Of a DNA stretch of 34,477 bases, positions 32,184-34,477 are shown one piece after another. Both the position numbers and the translations under genes were made by a program. The notes beneath the pieces were generated by a model. That model was not told where the DNA came from. It was given only the letters and a program-made list of their open reading frames with translations, and did no database searches. Source of the DNA: a virus; IMG/VR virus record IMGVR_UViG_3300042691_014218, positions 1 to 34,477 of that record. One strand, given 5' to 3'. Every line of letters starts with the position of its first letter. The first letter of the stretch is position 1.

Positions 32184-32660
32184 ATGGATCATCTAAAAAT
32201 TGAATCCTACAAAACAATTTTAGTTCTTAATTCTAGTTATGAACCAATAAATTTTACTAATTGGAAGAGAGCGGTTGTATTGTTATTAAAAGAGAAAGCG
32301 CAAATATTATCATCTAGAGTAATACGTTTATTGAATTATGTAAAGTTACCATTAAAAAAAATTATGGACGAAAAACCTTCACGAGCAATGATTTACAAAA
32401 GGGATAACCATACCTGTCAATATTGTGGATCGAAAAAATCACTTACTATTGATCATGTTATTCCTAAATCTAAAGGTGGACAAGATACATGGGAAAATAT
32501 GGTAGTTGCTTGTGCGCCATGTAATACTAAAAAAGGGCATACTTTACTTGAGCAAACTGGAATGAAATTGGTTAGGAAACCAAAAGCACCTCCAAATAAG
32601 ATGATTTTAGATATTGATAAATCTAATGTTCCAGAATGGAAAGAATATAACTATGTCTGA
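32184..32660 (+). CDS. Free-standing HNH endonuclease, cyanobacterial/cyanophage type
   Basis: 158 residues. The front (Leu-Val-Leu-Asn-Ser-Ser-Tyr-Glu-Pro-Ile-Asn) followed by Asn-Trp-Lys-Arg-Ala-Val-Val-Leu-Leu is shared by a common cyanobacterial HNH family. The nuclease core has Cys78-x2-Cys81, Asp90-His91, Asn105 and Cys110-x2-Cys113, so the zinc and catalytic positions are intact. AGA/AAA-rich codons differ from the neighbouring ligase and kinase, which suggests insertion into the repair operon. It may be a homing enzyme, or it may act on host DNA. The C-terminal eight bases overlap the kinase start. Confidence 0.88.
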   Translation: MDHLKIESYKTILVLNSSYEPINFTNWKRAVVLLLKEKAQILSSRVIRLLNYVKLPLKKIMDEKPSRAMIYKRDNHTCQYCGSKKSLTIDHVIPKSKGGQDTWENMVVACAPCNTKKGHTLLEQTGMKLVRKPKAPPNKMILDIDKSNVPEWKEYNYV

Positions 32661-33129
32661 ACTTATTATGCTATGTGGAATTCCTACTTCTGGAAAATCC
32701 ACATATGTTGAAAAACTGAAGAAACTGGACTACTGGAAAGATGCAGTAGTTCTTTCTACTGACAATTACATTGAGAAACAAGCACAACGTCTTGGACTGA
32801 CTTATAATCAGGTCTTTGATGATGTAATCAAAGATGCTACACGGGAACTTGAAATGGAGTTCAACTGGTCAAAATCTAAGGGTAGGAACATCATCTGGGA
32901 TCAGACAAACTTATCGGTCAAGACCCGAAAGAAAAAACTTTCTAAACTTCCTTCCATCTATAAGAGAGGTGTGGTATACTTTACTGTATCACTTGAGGAC
33001 GCACTGGAACGAAACAACCACCGTGAGGGAAAGTTTATTCCTGAAAGCATCTTAAAAAGGATGTACGAACAGTTTGCAATTCCAACTATTGAAGAGGGTT
33101 TTGATTATGTTGAAAAAGTTGAAAGTTAA
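32653..33129 (+). CDS. Polynucleotide 5'-kinase, T4 Pnkp N-terminal-domain type
   Basis: 158 residues from ATG 32653 (in-frame codons upstream lie inside the HNH gene). P-loop Gly9-Ile-Pro-Thr-Ser-Gly-Lys15-Ser16-Thr, the same numbering as Lys15/Ser16 of T4 Pnkp. Then Ser-Thr-Asp37-Asn-Tyr (T4 Asp35), Asp-Gln-Thr-Asn-Leu (T4 Asp-Thr-Asn-Leu) and Arg-Asn-Asn-His-Arg...Ile-Pro-Glu-Ser-Ile-Leu-Lys-Arg-Met-Tyr (lid region). T4 Arg38 corresponds to a non-basic residue here. The T4 enzyme has 301 residues with a phosphatase half; this protein stops after the kinase half. It would put 5'-phosphate on broken RNA or DNA for the nearby ligase. Confidence 0.8.
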   Translation: MSELIMLCGIPTSGKSTYVEKLKKLDYWKDAVVLSTDNYIEKQAQRLGLTYNQVFDDVIKDATRELEMEFNWSKSKGRNIIWDQTNLSVKTRKKKLSKLPSIYKRGVVYFTVSLEDALERNNHREGKFIPESILKRMYEQFAIPTIEEGFDYVEKVES

Positions 33130-33334
33130 AGAACCTTACAATCATCACTTTGAGTATCAGAGCGACATTGATCGCATCGTAAAAATCTTTGCCGATCGTG
33201 GTTATGAGATTTCACATTCTGATGCTGTTCGTGCGTGGGAACAATTCTCTGATGGTATGGCAGCAGGTTGGATGAGTTTAGGTTCTGATGCTGAGGTTTT
33301 TGATGATGCTTTTTATTATTTTGAGGAAGTATAA
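33107..33334 (+). CDS. Hypothetical small protein between kinase and phosphatase
   Basis: 75 residues from ATG 33107, eight bases after GAGGG; it overlaps the kinase end by 23 bases and the phosphatase start by one base. A Glu/Asp-rich C-terminal helix, and Asp-Ala-Val-Arg-Ala-Trp-Glu-Gln-Phe-Ser-Asp-Gly in the middle. No family recognised. It is inserted exactly at the place where T4 Pnkp joins its two domains, so it may be a spacer gene or a partner of one half. Confidence 0.55.
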   Translation: MLKKLKVKEPYNHHFEYQSDIDRIVKIFADRGYEISHSDAVRAWEQFSDGMAAGWMSLGSDAEVFDDAFYYFEEV

Positions 33335-33777
33335 TGAAACCGAGTTGTTATGTTTTTGATCTTGATGGTACTATTTGTAACGTCAAGCATCGCCGTCAGT
33401 ATGTTGCCACTAAACCTCGCAACTGGGATGCCTGGAACGCTGGACTTGTGAATGATAAACCAAATGAAGCGGTTCTTGGAATTATTCATTCTCTCACATA
33501 TTATTATCCGATTTTTATTGTTAGTGGAAGGTCTGATGATTACAGAGTTCAAACCGAAGAATGGTTAGAAAAGCATGGTATTTCTTATAATGCTTTGTAT
33601 ATGAGAAAATATAAGGATCATCGTGATGATGCTGTAGTTAAGGCAGAAATTGCAGATGAAATTGATAAAACTCATCATATTATTGGTGTTTTTGATGATC
33701 GAAAGAGAGTTGTTGATATGTGGATTAATAGAGGTATATGGGTTTTTGATGTTGGACAGGGCAAAGGTGAGTTTTAG
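33334..33777 (+). CDS. HAD-family 3'-phosphatase, T4 Pnkp C-terminal-domain type
   Basis: 147 residues. Phe-Asp9-Leu-Asp11-Gly-Thr (HAD motif I; T4 Asp165/Asp167), Val-Ser-Gly-Arg (motif II; T4 Ser211-Gly-Arg), Arg-Asp-Asp-Ala-Val-Val-Lys (motif III) and Phe-Asp-Asp-Arg...Val-Val-Asp-Met-Trp (motif IV; T4 Asp277/278, Val-Val-Glu-Met-Trp) match in order. It would remove 3'-phosphate or 2',3'-cyclic phosphate from cleaved RNA. With the kinase, it makes up a Pnkp split over two genes. Start ATG overlaps the previous TAA. Confidence 0.8.
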   Translation: MKPSCYVFDLDGTICNVKHRRQYVATKPRNWDAWNAGLVNDKPNEAVLGIIHSLTYYYPIFIVSGRSDDYRVQTEEWLEKHGISYNALYMRKYKDHRDDAVVKAEIADEIDKTHHIIGVFDDRKRVVDMWINRGIWVFDVGQGKGEF

Positions 33778-33779
33778 TT

Positions 33780-34328
33780 ATGTCTTATATTAAGTTAAAA
33801 GATAAATTTTTTGTAGGTAAATATGATATAATTTCTAGAAAATATCAGTATGGATTAAATACACCTAATGGATTTTATGGAATAAAATATTCATATATTG
33901 ATCTTTCAAATTCCAATGAACTTCTTCAAGTAATACCCGAACACCATAGAGACAAATGTACATTGTCTGTGATGGATTTAAATCATAGAATTCCACCACA
34001 CACTGACAGTGGCATTGAAGCAATTATTAATTTCTACATAAAAACTGATAATTGTAAAACTCAATTTTATAAGTTTAAAACTTCAGATCCTAAAGAATTT
34101 AAATTACCAACACAAAGAGATGGATCTATTTTTGATGAAAATGATCTGGATGAAACAGAAAGTTTTATTTCTCAAGTTGGCGATGCGTATCTTTTAGACG
34201 TATCGCAACCTCATGCTGTTATTCCACTGCATGATGGACCTGTTGATAGGAAAGCAATTTGTCTTCAGTTGCTTTACACTACTTTTTCTGAAGCAAAACA
34301 ACTCTTAAAACAAACTAATCAAATTTGA
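33780..34328 (+). CDS. Putative 2OG/Fe(II) oxygenase with canonical HxD
   Basis: 182 residues. Pro-His74-Thr-Asp76 is a true HxD, followed by a Phe-Tyr-Ile strand, Gly-Asp-Ala-Tyr-Leu-Leu-Asp, then Gln-Pro-His145 and Arg157-Lys-Ala-Ile-Cys-Leu. All four expected residues are present, which makes it the most canonical of the oxygenases in this window. It does not resemble the others closely. It directly follows the RNA-repair genes; no link to RNA repair is visible. Codon use is AGA-rich again. Start two bases after the phosphatase stop. Confidence 0.7.
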   Translation: MSYIKLKDKFFVGKYDIISRKYQYGLNTPNGFYGIKYSYIDLSNSNELLQVIPEHHRDKCTLSVMDLNHRIPPHTDSGIEAIINFYIKTDNCKTQFYKFKTSDPKEFKLPTQRDGSIFDENDLDETESFISQVGDAYLLDVSQPHAVIPLHDGPVDRKAICLQLLYTTFSEAKQLLKQTNQI

Positions 34329-34332
34329 AACT

Positions 34333-34477
34333 ATGGTTGGAACTTTGATTGCTGGACTGACTTGTGGGATTGCAACATTTTACGGAATTGGAGATGGATT
34401 TCATGGACAAAAAACCGCTAGCGGTGAACGGTTTAATGCTTATCGTTGGACTGCAGCTCATCCTTATCTTCCTATGG
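34333..34477 (+). CDS. RlpA-like double-psi beta-barrel protein, 3' partial
   Basis: 48 codons are visible from ATG 34333; the gene runs past the window. After a short hydrophobic front (Leu-Ile-Ala-Gly-Leu-Thr-Cys-Gly), the segment Gly-x-Gly-Phe-His-Gly-Gln-Lys-Thr-Ala-Ser-Gly-Glu-Arg-Phe-Asn and then Thr-Ala-Ala-His-Pro...Leu-Pro-Met is typical of the RlpA family, which acts on septal peptidoglycan. The front could be a signal or lipoprotein peptide but lacks a clear lipobox. A phage copy might help cell-wall opening or lysis. CGG and CGT arginine codons resemble the repair genes more than the oxygenases. Confidence 0.65.
   Translation, partial: MVGTLIAGLTCGIATFYGIGDGFHGQKTASGERFNAYRWTAAHPYLPM

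Overview
The window is AT-rich, very compact and coded entirely on the + strand. It reads as part of the genome of a T4-like cyanomyovirus infecting marine Synechococcus or Prochlorococcus. The evidence is T4-type baseplate and tail genes (gp26, gp51, gp27 and gp5 homologues, tape-measure proteins) together with cyanobacterial auxiliary genes (cpeT, a CP12-like gene), two phage tRNA genes, T4-type late promoter octamers (NATAAATA) and a group of 2-oxoglutarate (2OG)/Fe(II) oxygenases. The sequence does not decide between the two hosts; cpeT leans weakly to a phycoerythrin-containing Synechococcus.

Region 1 (1-13015), tail and baseplate hub. In order: a tail-tube-fold protein cut by the window edge, gp26, gp51 (joined to gp26 by what looks like a programmed -1 frameshift), two paralogous tape-measure proteins (the second with lysozyme-like and M15-like domains), gp27, a small CP12-like gene, a gp5 OB-fold hub protein without a recognisable lysozyme domain, a separate beta-helical spike-like protein, and two proteins sharing a C-terminal domain.

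Region 2 (13015-24418), fibres with inserts. A 2OG oxygenase with its own sigma70-like promoter precedes two structural genes that have late promoters. An accessory island (about 15563-18470) follows, opened by an exact TTGACA-N17-TATAAT promoter. It holds tRNA-Gly(TCC), small genes, cpeT, tRNA-Thr(TGT) and a dioxygenase fused to a carbohydrate-cluster domain, and it closes with a second near-perfect promoter directly before an intrinsic terminator, predicting a small RNA of about 63 nt. A late promoter then drives a 1961-residue fibre ending in an S74 self-cleaving chaperone domain.

Region 3 (24427-34477), probably early genes. It contains an SF2 helicase, a run of overlapping small genes, a cassette of 2OG/cupin oxygenases around a radical SAM enzyme (flanked by two duplicated oxygenase genes), then a T4-type RNA-repair set: RNA ligase 1, an HNH nuclease, and the kinase and 3'-phosphatase halves of T4 Pnkp as separate genes. 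Another 2OG oxygenase and the start of an RlpA-like gene end the window. Several genes here (helicase, ligase, kinase, phosphatase) use CGT/CGC arginine codons much more than the AGA-rich late genes, which suggests a different expression class or history. There is no gene-free stretch over 300 bases; the longest gap (18404-18532) holds the predicted small RNA, a terminator and a late promoter.
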